In this document: piece by piece, positions 42,409 to 51,502 of the stretch
How positions within the stretch are numbered: the first letter of the stretch is position 1
Layout of the letters: the number at the start of each line of letters is the position of its first letter
Assembly: GCF_013376475.1 (NCBI RefSeq)
Contig: NZ_CP045508.1
Coordinates: 3,818,001-3,882,000 of the forward strand
From: Desulfolutivibrio sulfoxidireducens
GTDB taxonomy: Bacteria > Desulfobacterota > Desulfovibrionia > Desulfovibrionales > Desulfovibrionaceae
Reading direction: 5' to 3'
Length of the DNA: 64,000 nucleotides
Position numbers and translations under genes: made by a program
The notes under the pieces: model-generated
Told to the model about the DNA's origin: nothing
The model's input: the letters and a program-made list of their open reading frames with translations, nothing else
Databases searched by the model: none

Positions 42409-44210
42409 CACCACACCTCCCCGTCGCGATACCCGAGCCTGACCCCGGCGAAGGCCCCGGCGTCGGCCACACCGCTCCCGAAGGCCGCCGGCGGGCCGCA
42501 CAGGGCCACCCCGCCTCCGGACACGTCGAAAAATCCGCCAGCCACGACCCCAAGCTCCGGAACGGCCATCCGCGCCCAGGCGACACCCCCCGCACATCCG
42601 GCCAAGACCACGGCCGGGCCGGGCAGCCCCGCCACGCCAGCGGCCCTGACCCCGGCCAAGCCCACGCCCCGCAGCCGCGTCCGGGGCAGACGGCATCCGG
42701 CCGCACAGACCGCCGCGCAACATCCCACACCCGAGGCTCGAAGCGGCGAAATCCGCATGGTTCCCGCGGCCCTGGCCCCGGCGGTCGCGGCCGCTCCGGG
42801 CACGGGCAACACCGCGCCGCCCGTGGCGCCGGATGCGGCCGCGCAGTCCGGCCCCGGCATCTCCACCCGGCCGGAGCGCCACCCGGCCGCCCCGGAAACG
42901 TCCAGGCCCGGGATTTCCATCCCGGCCATTCCCCCGGCGTCCCCCCGGCAGGCCAGGGTCCCGAAGAGCCCTGAAACCGGGACCAGACTGACCGCGCCCC
43001 GGCCGGACAGATTGGTTTCGCCCGCGCATTCCGGCAGGGGCAGGAGAAGCTCATCGGCCCGCACGGACGGAAAAAACTCGGCCACGGACATCCTGGCCTG
43101 GGTGAAGCGCTCCCCGGTCAGGGCGTATTCCACGCCGTGGTAGTCCGGGCTCTGGTCCACCCGGGGAAGGTCGTCCGGCCCGGCAAGAGGCGATCTGGCC
43201 CCGGTGGTCCAGTCCAGGATGGTCCAGGCCTCGTCGGCCTGGCGCTTGTAGCAGGTCCAGGCGTGGCCCAGGTTGTCCGAGCCGACCCGGCCGAAGATGG
43301 TCACCACCCGGTTCGCGTCCGCGCCCAGGGCCAGAAGCAGGCCATGCAGGAGCACGGCCCCGTCCTCGCAGTCCCCGTAGCCGCGAAACCAGGTAGCCAC
43401 GGCGCAGGTCCACTGGTCGCCGTAGTCCAGGGACTCGGGGTCGCTGACGTAGGTCAGGAGATTCGAGACGGCGTACAGCAGGGCCGCGGCCTTCTCGTCC
43501 ATGTCCTCGAGTTCCCCGGCCAGGGTCCGGGCCAGAAGGGAAAGGACCGCGCTGTCCCGGTTGAGCAGGCGCACCACGGTGGAGGACGGGGTGCGCCGGA
43601 CCACGGGATTGGCCAGGGCGCAGGCATAGGCCTCCACCTCGGGAACCGGGACCCGCGCCTGGCCGTCGGCCCGCCGGTCCAGGCCCGAGGCGGAAAGAAG
43701 CGTCCAGACGCCCGGCAAGAGGACCTCGGCCACGGCCCCGGTCGCGCCGGCGGCCTCGGGCCGGGGCAACTCCGCGCCGGCCGCGGCCCCGGCCAGGGCC
43801 AGGGCGAAAAGGGGCGGCAGGGCGCTCACGGAGACGACCAGGGTCCGGGCCGTGCCCGAGACCTCCGGGGCCGGCAGGACCGCGTCCCCCACGGCCGGAA
43901 ACCATTCCGGCCCGAGCGCCCGGCACTCCGGGACCGGCAGGACCACCTCGGCCCCCGGGGCGCACGCGGCCGCTCCGGACGCGACAAGCCCGGGCAGCAC
44001 GATGCCTGTGCAGCCGCCCTCGGCCGGATCGTATCCGTCCTGGTCCTCCCGCCCGGGAACCACCCCGTCGCAGGGCACGGTTCCCTGGGTGGTCACGCCG
44101 CAGGTTCCCGTGGCCGCGACGCCAAGGTACAGGGCGCACAGGGCCGAACCGGTCCGGTCGTCCTCGGGAGCGGCCTCCAGGGTCAGGAGGTAGTCGTAGA
44201 GCTGGCTCAT
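42408..44210 (-). CDS. Virion protein with transglutaminase-like domain
   Basis: 600 residues. A papain-like/transglutaminase domain lies at ~240-345 with a complete triad: Cys281 in YGDCEDGAVLLHG, His316 in LGHAWTCY and Asp333 in WTILDWT. The domains on both sides are Ala/Gly/Pro-rich and carry ~18 Cys, unusual for a virion protein. Such domains in tail proteins may cut peptidoglycan peptides or cross-link proteins during entry. It overlaps the small charged gene upstream by 4 nt. Confidence 0.75.
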   Translation of the reverse strand: MSQLYDYLLTLEAAPEDDRTGSALCALYLGVAATGTCGVTTQGTVPCDGVVPGREDQDGYDPAEGGCTGIVLPGLVASGAAACAPGAEVVLPVPECRALGPEWFPAVGDAVLPAPEVSGTARTLVVSVSALPPLFALALAGAAAGAELPRPEAAGATGAVAEVLLPGVWTLLSASGLDRRADGQARVPVPEVEAYACALANPVVRRTPSSTVVRLLNRDSAVLSLLARTLAGELEDMDEKAAALLYAVSNLLTYVSDPESLDYGDQWTCAVATWFRGYGDCEDGAVLLHGLLLALGADANRVVTIFGRVGSDNLGHAWTCYKRQADEAWTILDWTTGARSPLAGPDDLPRVDQSPDYHGVEYALTGERFTQARMSVAEFFPSVRADELLLPLPECAGETNLSGRGAVSLVPVSGLFGTLACRGDAGGMAGMEIPGLDVSGAAGWRSGRVEMPGPDCAAASGATGGAVLPVPGAAATAGARAAGTMRISPLRASGVGCCAAVCAAGCRLPRTRLRGVGLAGVRAAGVAGLPGPAVVLAGCAGGVAWARMAVPELGVVAGGFFDVSGGGVALCGPPAAFGSGVADAGAFAGVRLGYRDGEVW

Positions 44211-44380
44211 GCCCCACCTTCCCGGCCCTCGCGACGTACGCCGCGCGAGGCCCGCTTCTCGTCCCGAACGACCCGGAAGCGGGTACGGGCGAAGGGATCG
44301 TCCATGTCCCGGTCACCGGCGGCAAGGCCCGTGCCCGTCCTCAAACCTTCCCGGCTGTCGCGATCAGGAGTCCTGTCCAT
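44207..44380 (-). CDS. Small highly charged phage protein
   Basis: 57 residues, rich in Arg, Asp and Glu. Its ATG lies inside the end of the upstream gene (17-nt overlap) and its TGA overlaps the ATG of the transglutaminase-like gene (ATGA), which fills the gap between two coupled genes. The segment MDDPFARTRFRVVRDEKR looks like a short binding tail. No family known. Confidence 0.55.
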   Translation of the reverse strand: MDRTPDRDSREGLRTGTGLAAGDRDMDDPFARTRFRVVRDEKRASRGVRREGREGGA

Positions 44381-45026
44381 AGAAAATAAGCTCCGAGACG
44401 TTGTAGTATCCGTTCACGTCGGTCACCGCGTCCTCGACGCGCAGGCGGTAGGCCAGAAAGAAATGGTCGTTTGGCACGTCCATGCGGTCGGAGAGAAAGA
44501 TGCGATCCGCGTAGCCGGACAGGTCCTCGTCCGGGAACGGGGAGGCGTCGGTCACGCGCATGCCCCTGAAGCCGGTCACGGACAAAAGTTCCGTCCATGC
44601 GGACTCGTCGCTCGAGGCCTCCAGGACAAAGGCGCGGGGATAGGCGCACGGTCCGACCCCGTCCGGGCAGCGCGCCGGCCTATACACCCCGCTTGAGAAC
44701 TGGAATCCGGTGACCCGCAGGGGACGAACGAAGCGTACGCCCACGTATTCCGAGAGCGCGCCCTGGGGCGAGGGCACCCAACTGCCGTTTTTGCCGTCGG
44801 TGCCGCCGATCAGGAAATCGTTGGCCAGGGGCCAGGCGGAGCCGCAGGACGAGGAGAACAGGGTCCCCTCGACCTGAAGCAGTCCGTCCTCCTCGCGGGC
44901 CACATATCCCCAGATGTCCACGAATTCATGGACAAGAAGATGGTCCTGGTACAGGGTCCGCTCGGCCGCGTCCGGCAAGGATCTGGAGACGCCCGTGTCC
45001 GTCAGGTGATAGGCGATCCGGCTCAT
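44364..45026 (-). CDS. Discoidin-like (F5/8 type C) virion protein
   Basis: 220 residues. The pattern YVGVRFVRPLRVTGFQFSSG, then AFVLEASSDESAWTEL and FLAYRLRVEDA near the end, is that of the galactose-binding discoidin fold found in phage and host adhesins. It probably binds a glycan. Overlaps its upstream neighbour by 4 nt. Confidence 0.7.
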   Translation of the reverse strand: MSRIAYHLTDTGVSRSLPDAAERTLYQDHLLVHEFVDIWGYVAREEDGLLQVEGTLFSSSCGSAWPLANDFLIGGTDGKNGSWVPSPQGALSEYVGVRFVRPLRVTGFQFSSGVYRPARCPDGVGPCAYPRAFVLEASSDESAWTELLSVTGFRGMRVTDASPFPDEDLSGYADRIFLSDRMDVPNDHFFLAYRLRVEDAVTDVNGYYNVSELIFYGQDS

Positions 45027-45598
45027 GACACCTCCCCGACGGCCAGTCCGGCCCGGCCGCCCAGTTGCAGCAGGCCGCTTAGGGTCACATAGCCCCCGGC
45101 GGCCTCCCCCGCGTACCAGGTGACGGAATAGGAATTGTCAGCCGCATCCTCGTCCACGACGACCGATCCCGTCGCGCCGGGCGCGACGGTCAGGTCCGTG
45201 GCGGCAACGATCCCGGTCTCCCACAGGTCCATGGTCTCGAAGGACCGACAGAGGCCGGCGGCCTGGATACGCACGCCCTTGACCACGTCCAGGCTGTAAA
45301 AGGCGTCGCCGGGCGCGGCCAGGTGGAACGTCCCGTAGCCGTAAAAGGACAGCTTCAGGTCGAAGACGTCGTCAAAGCCGGTGTCGGAGAAGATCATCTC
45401 CATAACCGGCAGGGCCGCGCCTGGAACGTATTCGCCCTGGACCACGCCGCACAGCGGGGTACGGGCGCAGACGACCCGGCTGCCGTAGGAATAGGGGCAG
45501 GCCCGCAGGTCGTCGAAGGCCGGGCCGCAGGTGATCCGGACGCGGCCCGGGAAGCCCTCGAAGCGGCAGGGCAGGGAAACGGGATATGCCTCGGCCAT
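45023..45598 (-). CDS. Phage tail protein, beta-rich
   Basis: 191 residues from the ATG at 45598 (GGAGG four bases upstream). An N-terminal part with several Cys (LRACPYSYGSRVVCARTPLC) precedes regular strands ending GGRAGLAVGEVS. No family recognised; placed by context among tail genes. The 190-bp gap upstream (45599-45789) has no gene. Confidence 0.65.
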   Translation of the reverse strand: MAEAYPVSLPCRFEGFPGRVRITCGPAFDDLRACPYSYGSRVVCARTPLCGVVQGEYVPGAALPVMEMIFSDTGFDDVFDLKLSFYGYGTFHLAAPGDAFYSLDVVKGVRIQAAGLCRSFETMDLWETGIVAATDLTVAPGATGSVVVDEDAADNSYSVTWYAGEAAGGYVTLSGLLQLGGRAGLAVGEVS

Positions 45599-45789
45599 GT
45601 GTCCTCCGATCCTTTGGCGTGCTCTTCGCCCAGGCCCGGCCCGAGTCCGGGCCGGCTCCGCTAGGGGCCAAGTCCTGTTCCAAAACCCTGTTCCGAGTCG
45701 GGTCCCGCCGGTTGCGGCCCGGAAAGCCGGGCTGTTCATGCGGCCTCGCCGGCCGGGAGTCCGGGGAAATCCCGGACGCCCGGCCGGGA

Positions 45790-46248
45790 TCAGGAGGCCG
45801 GGAAGGTGATGGTGAAGCTGTCGATGGTGGTGGTGGCCCCGGCGGTGATGGCCGTGCTGGACATGTTGAGCTGGGCCCCGCTGGTGGAGATGGACCCGTC
45901 GAAACGGGCCTGGGTGGTGCTGGCCCCGGTGGTCAGGTCGTTGGCGTAGAAGCGGAACCATCCGGCGGTGCCGGTGACCGAGGCCACTCCGGACCAGACC
46001 TCGCCGCTGCTCTTGGCCAGGATCCCGCCCGAGGCCGTGCCGAACTCCAGGCCGTTATCGGCGGCCCCGGCGGTGAAGGTTCCGGAGGCCAGGGTGATCT
46101 GGACCAACTGGGTGGCCCCCTCGGCGTCGTCGGCGCTGGTGGGCTGGGTGCCGGGGAAGATGCGCACCACGCCGTCGGCCATGATTTCCTTGAAGCTGCC
46201 CTCGCCAAGCAGTTTGTCGCGAAGCCCGGTGGAAAGACGAAGCGCCAT
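45790..46248 (-). CDS. Phage structural protein, Thr/Ala-rich
   Basis: 152 residues from the ATG at 46248 with AAGGAG upstream. It starts MALRLSTGLRDKLLGEGSFK, a helix typical of small phage structural proteins, then has beta strands rich in Thr, Ser, Ala and Gly (TTTIDSFTITFPAS). Possibly a decoration or tail tube-like protein. Function inferred from context. Confidence 0.65.
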   Translation of the reverse strand: MALRLSTGLRDKLLGEGSFKEIMADGVVRIFPGTQPTSADDAEGATQLVQITLASGTFTAGAADNGLEFGTASGGILAKSSGEVWSGVASVTGTAGWFRFYANDLTTGASTTQARFDGSISTSGAQLNMSSTAITAGATTTIDSFTITFPAS

Positions 46249-46349
46249 GGATATCTCCTTTTCAAAATGGGGCGGCCCGACCTGGGGGGATTTCCCCAGG
46301 CCGGGCCGCCGGTTGTGGATGCGACAGACGCCCGAAACGCTCCCCCCGG

Positions 46350-47279
46350 TTACGGCGAGAGCACGAAAAGCCATCCCGCCTCGGTCGCCAGGGCCGCGCC
46401 GTGTCCGGCGTCCGGAAGGGGCAGCCGGACCAGCCGTTCGACCTGGCCGCCGGCCAGTCCCAGGCACACCCCCCGCCGGTCGGCCCAGACCACGGCCCTT
46501 CCGGCGATGGGCCCGCCGGCCACGGCCTCCAGGTCCGGGCCCGGCCCGCAAAGGCCGGTTCCGGGAAGCGGCGGCCGGTCCATGACCCGACGGTAGGCAA
46601 ACTCCCGGGGATCGCGGCCGGCGGCGAAAAAGACCTCCTGGTCCGTGCCCACGAAAAGCCCGTCGTCCACGGCCGCAAGCAGGCGCACCCGGCCGCCCCG
46701 CACGGGCAGAAATCCCCCGGCCGGGTCCACCAGGTGGAAGGCCCCGGCCCCCTGGGTGAAAAAGACCGTTTCGCCCGAGGCGATAAAGATGCGGCCGGCG
46801 TGGTATTCCAGAAGATGTCCGGCCGGGGGATCGACAAAATCACCCGGGCGGAACATGGCCGCCGCCCCGCCCCACGGCCCGGCCCGGCCGTGTGCGATCA
46901 CGCCCGTCTCGAACCCGTTGGCGAAGTAGACGCGCCCGGCCACGCCCAGAAAGCATACCGGAGCCCCCGGGGTCAGGCCCGAGGCCACGGTTTCCACCAC
47001 AACGCCGGCCGGGTCGTGAACATCCGGCACGATGCGCACCAGACTGTCTCCGCATCCGGCGTAGGCGGCCTCGCGGCCGTCGGACCACAGGGAGTGGAAA
47101 TCGCCAGCGGCCACGCGCCGAAATCCCGGCCGCCTGGACACCTCCCCGGATGGCCCCACGTCCACGTTGACGGCCATGGGGACGTGGTATTCGCCTGTTT
47201 TGGGATCGACCCCGAGCCGGGAGTCCGGGCGCGTGGCGTCGATGCCCCGGCAGACGGCCAGACGCAGGGCGCCGCTCAT
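46350..47279 (-). CDS. Beta-propeller-like virion protein
   Basis: 309 residues from the ATG at 47279, overlapping the upstream gene by 4 nt. Repeated four-strand units separated by Gly/Asp turns (GRIFIASGETVFFTQG, GRVRLLAAVDDGLFVGTDQEV) indicate a propeller or similar repeat fold. Many podophages place comparable proteins next to the head-tail adaptor. No enzymatic residues seen. Confidence 0.65.
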   Translation of the reverse strand: MSGALRLAVCRGIDATRPDSRLGVDPKTGEYHVPMAVNVDVGPSGEVSRRPGFRRVAAGDFHSLWSDGREAAYAGCGDSLVRIVPDVHDPAGVVVETVASGLTPGAPVCFLGVAGRVYFANGFETGVIAHGRAGPWGGAAAMFRPGDFVDPPAGHLLEYHAGRIFIASGETVFFTQGAGAFHLVDPAGGFLPVRGGRVRLLAAVDDGLFVGTDQEVFFAAGRDPREFAYRRVMDRPPLPGTGLCGPGPDLEAVAGGPIAGRAVVWADRRGVCLGLAGGQVERLVRLPLPDAGHGAALATEAGWLFVLSP

Positions 47280-48010
47280 GCCCAGGCCTCCCGGGGGCAA
47301 AACCCCAGGACGTCGGGCACCGGCTCGTCCAGTCGGCCGGCGACGCCCACGAAGGCGGCGAGATCGGCCATGGCCGCCGCGAACCGGGCGGCGAAGCGTT
47401 CGGTCTGGACCTTTTTCTCCCCCAGACCTTCCTCCAGCCCCTCGAAGAGGTCCCGGCAGACCCGGGAGACCAGCAGTTCCGGGGCCAGATGCGGCGGCAG
47501 GCCGTCGGGTTTGTCCGTATCCGCCTCCATGGGCCGGGGCAGGCGGAAATAGCGCGCCAGGAGCACGGCCGGCACGGACTGGACCGGCCGGACGTAAAGC
47601 CGCGAGCCGCTTTGGGCCACGGCCAGGACCAGGGCCGAGGGGTGGACGCGAACCCGTGGATCGGCCGGGCCATCAAGCTCCCGCAAGGACGAAAACAGCC
47701 GCACCCGACGCCGGGTGGTCAGGCACACCACCTCGGTCAGCCCGTGGTGGTAGTCGGCGGGCAGGTCCGTGGAGGATTCCCCGGGTTCGACGACCACCGT
47801 GTTTTCGGCGACCAGACCGGGCAGCCCGACCCGTCCGGCCACGTCGAGCAGGGCCCGGTTGAGAAGCCGCAGGATATGGGCCTCGGTGACCGAGGGATCG
47901 CGCACCATGTCCGCGATCTCCATGATCAACGCGGCGGCCGTATCCGCGTACGGCCCGCGCCGGGCGGCCACGGCCGGATTTGGCAGGGTAACCGACGCCT
48001 GGATTGGCAT
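47276..48010 (-). CDS. Head-tail adaptor-like protein
   Basis: 244 residues from the ATG at 48010. Helical N-terminal half (TAAALIMEIADMVRDPSVTE, ILRLLNRALLDVAGRVGLP), then a beta part with SLRELDGPADPRV and a helical tail. This matches adaptor proteins that bind below the portal in P22-like phages. It lies between the decoration-type protein and the propeller-like protein, where adaptors are encoded. Confidence 0.65.
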   Translation of the reverse strand: MPIQASVTLPNPAVAARRGPYADTAAALIMEIADMVRDPSVTEAHILRLLNRALLDVAGRVGLPGLVAENTVVVEPGESSTDLPADYHHGLTEVVCLTTRRRVRLFSSLRELDGPADPRVRVHPSALVLAVAQSGSRLYVRPVQSVPAVLLARYFRLPRPMEADTDKPDGLPPHLAPELLVSRVCRDLFEGLEEGLGEKKVQTERFAARFAAAMADLAAFVGVAGRLDEPVPDVLGFCPREAWA

Positions 48011-48138
48011 GTCCGCTCTCCCTCGCGAGGCGTGTTTTTCCCCCTCGGCCCCGCCACGAAGGAGGGGCCGCCGGGGGCGATCCACTGGGTTTCATTCCGG
48101 CGCGCGGCGCGGCCGAACGTCCGTTTACGCGACAGGTC

Positions 48139-48858
48139 CTAATCCATGACCAGATAGCAGGGCTTGTACTGGCCGGCCGATCCCGCCGTGGCCCAGGCCA
48201 CGGCGGTTATCGGCTTGTCCTGGGCCGCCGGGGACCCGGCCCCGGCCAGGGCCCCGGCCGTGGAGGAAGGCACCAGCATGGTCCCGGGAACCGAGGCGTC
48301 GGCCGACAGATACAGGGCCGGCCCGCCGGTCTGTGCCCAGAAATAGCGGCCCTGGGCCGCGTCGCAAGGGGCGATGCCGACGGGCAGGTTCTCCTCCTGG
48401 TCCGAGGAGGCCACGCCGCGAAAGGGCGAGGCCACCAGGGTGACCTTGGAGGAGGTGGTCAGGGCCGCGCGCAGGGGTTCGGCCAGGGTCAGGGTCATCT
48501 GTCCGGACGCGACGCAGGCGGCGTTGGACAGGATGCGGTACTGATGCCCCTGGCCGTCGGCGGCGTTGACCTGGAGATAGCCGTCCTCGTAGGCGTTCTC
48601 GGCGGCCGCCGCCGCGCCCAGGGTCAGGGTCAGGACCCGCTGCCCCACGGCGGCCTCGGGCGCGGCCAGGTTGACGTGGGCGGACACGGCGGAGCCGGCC
48701 ATGGCCAGCTTGCCGGCGGCCACCCCGCCGGAGCCGGCCCTGGCGTAGCGGAACACCCGGCCGTCGGCCAGGACGCGGCGCGCCCCGAGGATTTCCAGTT
48801 TGCGCGGGGACGTCTCCATGACGTCCTGGGTAAAGCTCAGTTTCATGGGCTGGGCCAT
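48139..48858 (-). CDS. Virion structural protein after major capsid
   Basis: 239 residues. It begins MAQPMKLSFTQDVMETSP, followed by a beta-rich body with many Ala/Ser/Val strands (RVLTLTLGAAAAAENAYEDG) and a C-terminal segment with Gly/Pro. It is encoded 12 bp after the capsid gene, the usual place for a decoration or head-completion protein. Confidence 0.65.
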   Translation of the reverse strand: MAQPMKLSFTQDVMETSPRKLEILGARRVLADGRVFRYARAGSGGVAAGKLAMAGSAVSAHVNLAAPEAAVGQRVLTLTLGAAAAAENAYEDGYLQVNAADGQGHQYRILSNAACVASGQMTLTLAEPLRAALTTSSKVTLVASPFRGVASSDQEENLPVGIAPCDAAQGRYFWAQTGGPALYLSADASVPGTMLVPSSTAGALAGAGSPAAQDKPITAVAWATAGSAGQYKPCYLVMD

Positions 48859-48870
48859 GGGAAACCTCCT

Positions 48871-49842
48871 TTAGGACAGGTTGGCGTGGGCGGCGTGGGC
48901 CTTCCGGTTGGAGCACACCAGGTTGCCGTGCCACAGGATCTTCATGGTCTTGCCGGCCGGGCCGTCGAGTTCGATCCACGGCCGGCGGGCGAAGAACCCG
49001 TCCTGGTGGATGGCGAAGCCCAGGTGGTTGGTGTTCAGGCCAAAGAGGTATCCGGCCGGGCAGAAGTCGTCGGCGGCCAGGATCATGCCCTCGAAGACCA
49101 GGTGGGTGAATCCGGCCCGGGCCGCGTCGTCGTCGGAGACGAAGCGCTGCTGCACCTGGAGGATGCGCGAGATCTTGTTGTAGAGGGCCTCGGTGGTCAC
49201 GGCCACGTTGGGCTTGCCGTCGCGGCCGTCGGAGATCTTGGCCGCCGAGCGCAGGTTCTGCAGGACCTCGAGGCTCATCTCGGCCGCCGCGGTGTCGGTG
49301 ACGGCCCGCCAGGGCGTGGCGCCGTCGGCGGCCACCAGCTCGTTCTCGGCGATGCCGCCGTAGGGCGCGTCCGGATCGCCGCCGGTAAGGGAGCGCAGCC
49401 CGGTCAGGGTGGGGGCCTCGTCGCCGCCGGCGGAATACAGGGTCGAGGCCAGCCAGTTGGCGCAGGTCTTCTGGGCGGTCTCGATCTTCTGGGTCACGAA
49501 CTGCACGGCGGCGTAGTCCCCGGCGGCCTCGATCTCGTCGGTGAGATAGACCGTGGCGTTGCCGTAGGCGTGTTTCCACTCGAAAAACGCCGCGCTGATG
49601 CTTGCCCGGTCATCCGAGGACAGGGGATCGGAGCGGGTGAAAAACCCGCCCTCGGCGTCGGAGTAGTTCAGCGGGATGCGGATCTTTTCGCCGCCCCCCG
49701 GGCGTTCGAAGATGCCCATGCGCCGGTTCATGAGAAAATCCAGCAGAAAGGAGCTGCCGAAGTAGATGTCCACGGCCTTGCCGTCGGCGGCGGCGAAGTA
49801 GTCGTTGGTGACGGCCTCGATTTCGGAAAGGGTCAGCGCCAT
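48871..49842 (-). CDS. Major capsid protein
   Basis: 323 residues. Features agree with phage coat proteins of the HK97 fold: an N-terminal helix (MALTLSEIEAVTNDYFAAAD), the E-loop-like FFEWKHAYGNATVYLTDEIEA, a long helix with SLEVLQNLRSAAKISDG, and the P-domain strands ending MKILWHGNLVC. It follows a scaffold gene with 19-bp spacing and a clear GGGAGG ribosome site. Confidence 0.82.
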   Translation of the reverse strand: MALTLSEIEAVTNDYFAAADGKAVDIYFGSSFLLDFLMNRRMGIFERPGGGEKIRIPLNYSDAEGGFFTRSDPLSSDDRASISAAFFEWKHAYGNATVYLTDEIEAAGDYAAVQFVTQKIETAQKTCANWLASTLYSAGGDEAPTLTGLRSLTGGDPDAPYGGIAENELVAADGATPWRAVTDTAAAEMSLEVLQNLRSAAKISDGRDGKPNVAVTTEALYNKISRILQVQQRFVSDDDAARAGFTHLVFEGMILAADDFCPAGYLFGLNTNHLGFAIHQDGFFARRPWIELDGPAGKTMKILWHGNLVCSNRKAHAAHANLS

Positions 49843-49861
49843 GTATCAACCTCCCGTGTTT

Positions 49862-50458
49862 TCAGTTTCCGGCGGCGACGCGCCGGGTGGCCAGGCGTTT
49901 GGCCAAAACGGCGTTTACTCCCCCGAACCTGCCGGGCTCGGCCAGTTCGGGATCGCCGGCCCGGTCCGGGGCCGCGCCCGGCCCCTGGCCCAGGGTGGCC
50001 GCGAAGCGCCTGGCCCGCAGGCCCTCGACGGCCCGTTTCTCGGCCTGGCTTGCGGCCTCCTCCAGGCGCTTGGCCACATCGGCGCGTTCGCGTTCGAGCA
50101 TGGCCGCGAAATAGGCCCCCACCTCGTCGAGAAGCGGGTTTTCGCGCCGCAGTTCGTCCAGGCGGCCGCTTTGCCGCAGTTCGTCGAATTCCGGATGGCT
50201 GGCCAGAAAGGCCGCCTCGGCCTCGCGCCGCCTGGACTGTTCCAGCTCCTGGCCCAGGCGCGCCAAGCCATCCTCCACCAGCCGGGCGGTCTTGGCCTCC
50301 AGGCCTCGCACCAGCCGTTCCCACCGCGGACCTATCGGGGCCTGAAGGCCCGGGGGCAGGTCCGCGACGTCTCCCGCCACGATATCCTGTCCCTCCGGCG
50401 CGGCCGCTCCTGGCGGGACGGGATTTCTCTCCGCGTTCACACGCTCATGTTCGTTCAT
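49862..50458 (-). CDS. Scaffolding protein
   Basis: 198 residues, highly charged and helical (EQSRRREAEAAFLASHPEFD, ERERADVAKRLEEAASQAEK), with a Pro-rich N-terminus and a basic C-terminal tail (VLAKRLATRRVAAGN) that could bind the coat protein. Position directly before the capsid gene fits a scaffold that leaves the prohead during assembly. Confidence 0.78.
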   Translation of the reverse strand: MNEHERVNAERNPVPPGAAAPEGQDIVAGDVADLPPGLQAPIGPRWERLVRGLEAKTARLVEDGLARLGQELEQSRRREAEAAFLASHPEFDELRQSGRLDELRRENPLLDEVGAYFAAMLERERADVAKRLEEAASQAEKRAVEGLRARRFAATLGQGPGAAPDRAGDPELAEPGRFGGVNAVLAKRLATRRVAAGN

Positions 50459-50550
50459 GTCTCCCCTGTCCGTTGTCGCGGTTCACGAAAAAGCCCGGGA
50501 CGATTTTCCGCCCCGGGCCGCATTCCCGCCCCGAACGTCCGTGAAAGACG

Positions 50551-50814
50551 TCACGGTCCGAGATATCCCCCATCACGCAGCCCCTTTTCCAGGGCCGCGC
50601 AGGCCCCGGGAAATTCCGGGGTGTTTTCGCGCAAGGCCCGGCGTTTTCCGGCATCGAGCCCGGCCAGGATCTTTTCGATGTCCAGCAGGGCCTCGATGGC
50701 CCGCCGCATGGGCCGGGCATGATAAAAGGCCCGGGGCATGACCTCCGGATGATCCGCCTGGTAGCGCGTGGCGCGGTACCAGCGGTAGGCGTCCACGGCC
50801 CGCGAAAAACGCAT
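50551..50814 (-). CDS. Small helical phage protein
   Basis: 87 residues, mainly two helices (VDAYRWYRATRYQADHPE and RAIEALLDIEKILAGLDA). It lies between an FmdB-like gene and the scaffold. Not recognised; possibly a head assembly factor. Confidence 0.6.
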   Translation of the reverse strand: MRFSRAVDAYRWYRATRYQADHPEVMPRAFYHARPMRRAIEALLDIEKILAGLDAGKRRALRENTPEFPGACAALEKGLRDGGYLGP

Positions 50815-50869
50815 TCCCGCCCCCTTTTTCGGATGTCTTCCCGGTCGCGACCCGTCGCCAACCCGCGCC

Positions 50870-50974
50870 TAGTGTCGCGTCCCTTAAAAAATACGTCAGT
50901 ATTTTTAAGAAAAAACTATTTATTCAAACATGTTACTATCAAAAAAGTATACACTTTTCCAAGGACGCGACACT
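50870..50974. repeat. Inverted AT-rich hairpin element, copies C1 and C2
   Basis: AGTGTCGCGTCCCTT (50871-50885) and its inverted partner AAGGACGCGACACT (50961-50974) flank ~75 bp of AT-rich sequence. The left end carries AAAAATAC-N4-GTATTTTT, the same stem as copy A. The 105-bp length and inverted ends resemble a MITE. Confidence 0.6.
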
Positions 50975-51025
50975 CGCCGCCAATGCCCCCGGGCGGACGT
51001 TGTCCCCCGTTCCTTGTCGTGCCGG

Positions 51026-51400
51026 CTACCCGCGCCTGGCCGCGAACCGCTCGAGGACCTCCCGGCATACCTGGCCGGCCGTCTCCCGGCCCGGGTCACG
51101 AGGCCGTTTTCCCTCGCCCGCCTCCAGGGGGCGAATCCGCTCGCCCCGAAGCCAGGACCGATAGGTGGCCCGGTCCGGCGAATCCAGAAAGGCCCGCACA
51201 TGCGGGGCCCGGCTGTCCTTGTCCACCACCTCGGTCACCGAGGCGATCCAGTCCGCGTCGGCCCGGTAGCCACGCCCCACGGACATCAGCCGCCGGGTCT
51301 TTCCGCCGCAGGCCGGACACGCCGGCGGTGGGGCGTCGGCCGGACCGAGCTCCTCGAACATCCGGCCGCAGGATGCGCAGTGAAAATCATACAGGGGCAT
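51026..51400 (-). CDS. FmdB-like zinc-ribbon protein
   Basis: 124 residues from the ATG at 51400. The N-terminus is a zinc ribbon of the FmdB type: MPLYDFHCASCGRMFEEL, then CPACGGKTRRLMSVGRGYR, giving two CxxC pairs. The rest is a helical, charged tail (RSWLRGERIRPLEAGEGKRP). Such ribbons often bind nucleic acid or act in regulation. It lies between portal and scaffold genes. Confidence 0.75.
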   Translation of the reverse strand: MPLYDFHCASCGRMFEELGPADAPPPACPACGGKTRRLMSVGRGYRADADWIASVTEVVDKDSRAPHVRAFLDSPDRATYRSWLRGERIRPLEAGEGKRPRDPGRETAGQVCREVLERFAARRG

Positions 51401-51502
51401 TCCCACCCTCCCGGTCAAATCCGTAACCCTTTGGCTTGCCCGCTCGTGCCCTTGAAATCCGTAGCGTTGCATTCCGCTGACAACATATTGTGGGACGCCC
51501 CC

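Noticed and set aside
48004-50544. 846-residue + strand frame in the capsid region
   Set aside because: Low-complexity Gly/Arg/Pro composition typical of antisense frames; the minus-strand capsid and scaffold genes explain the region.
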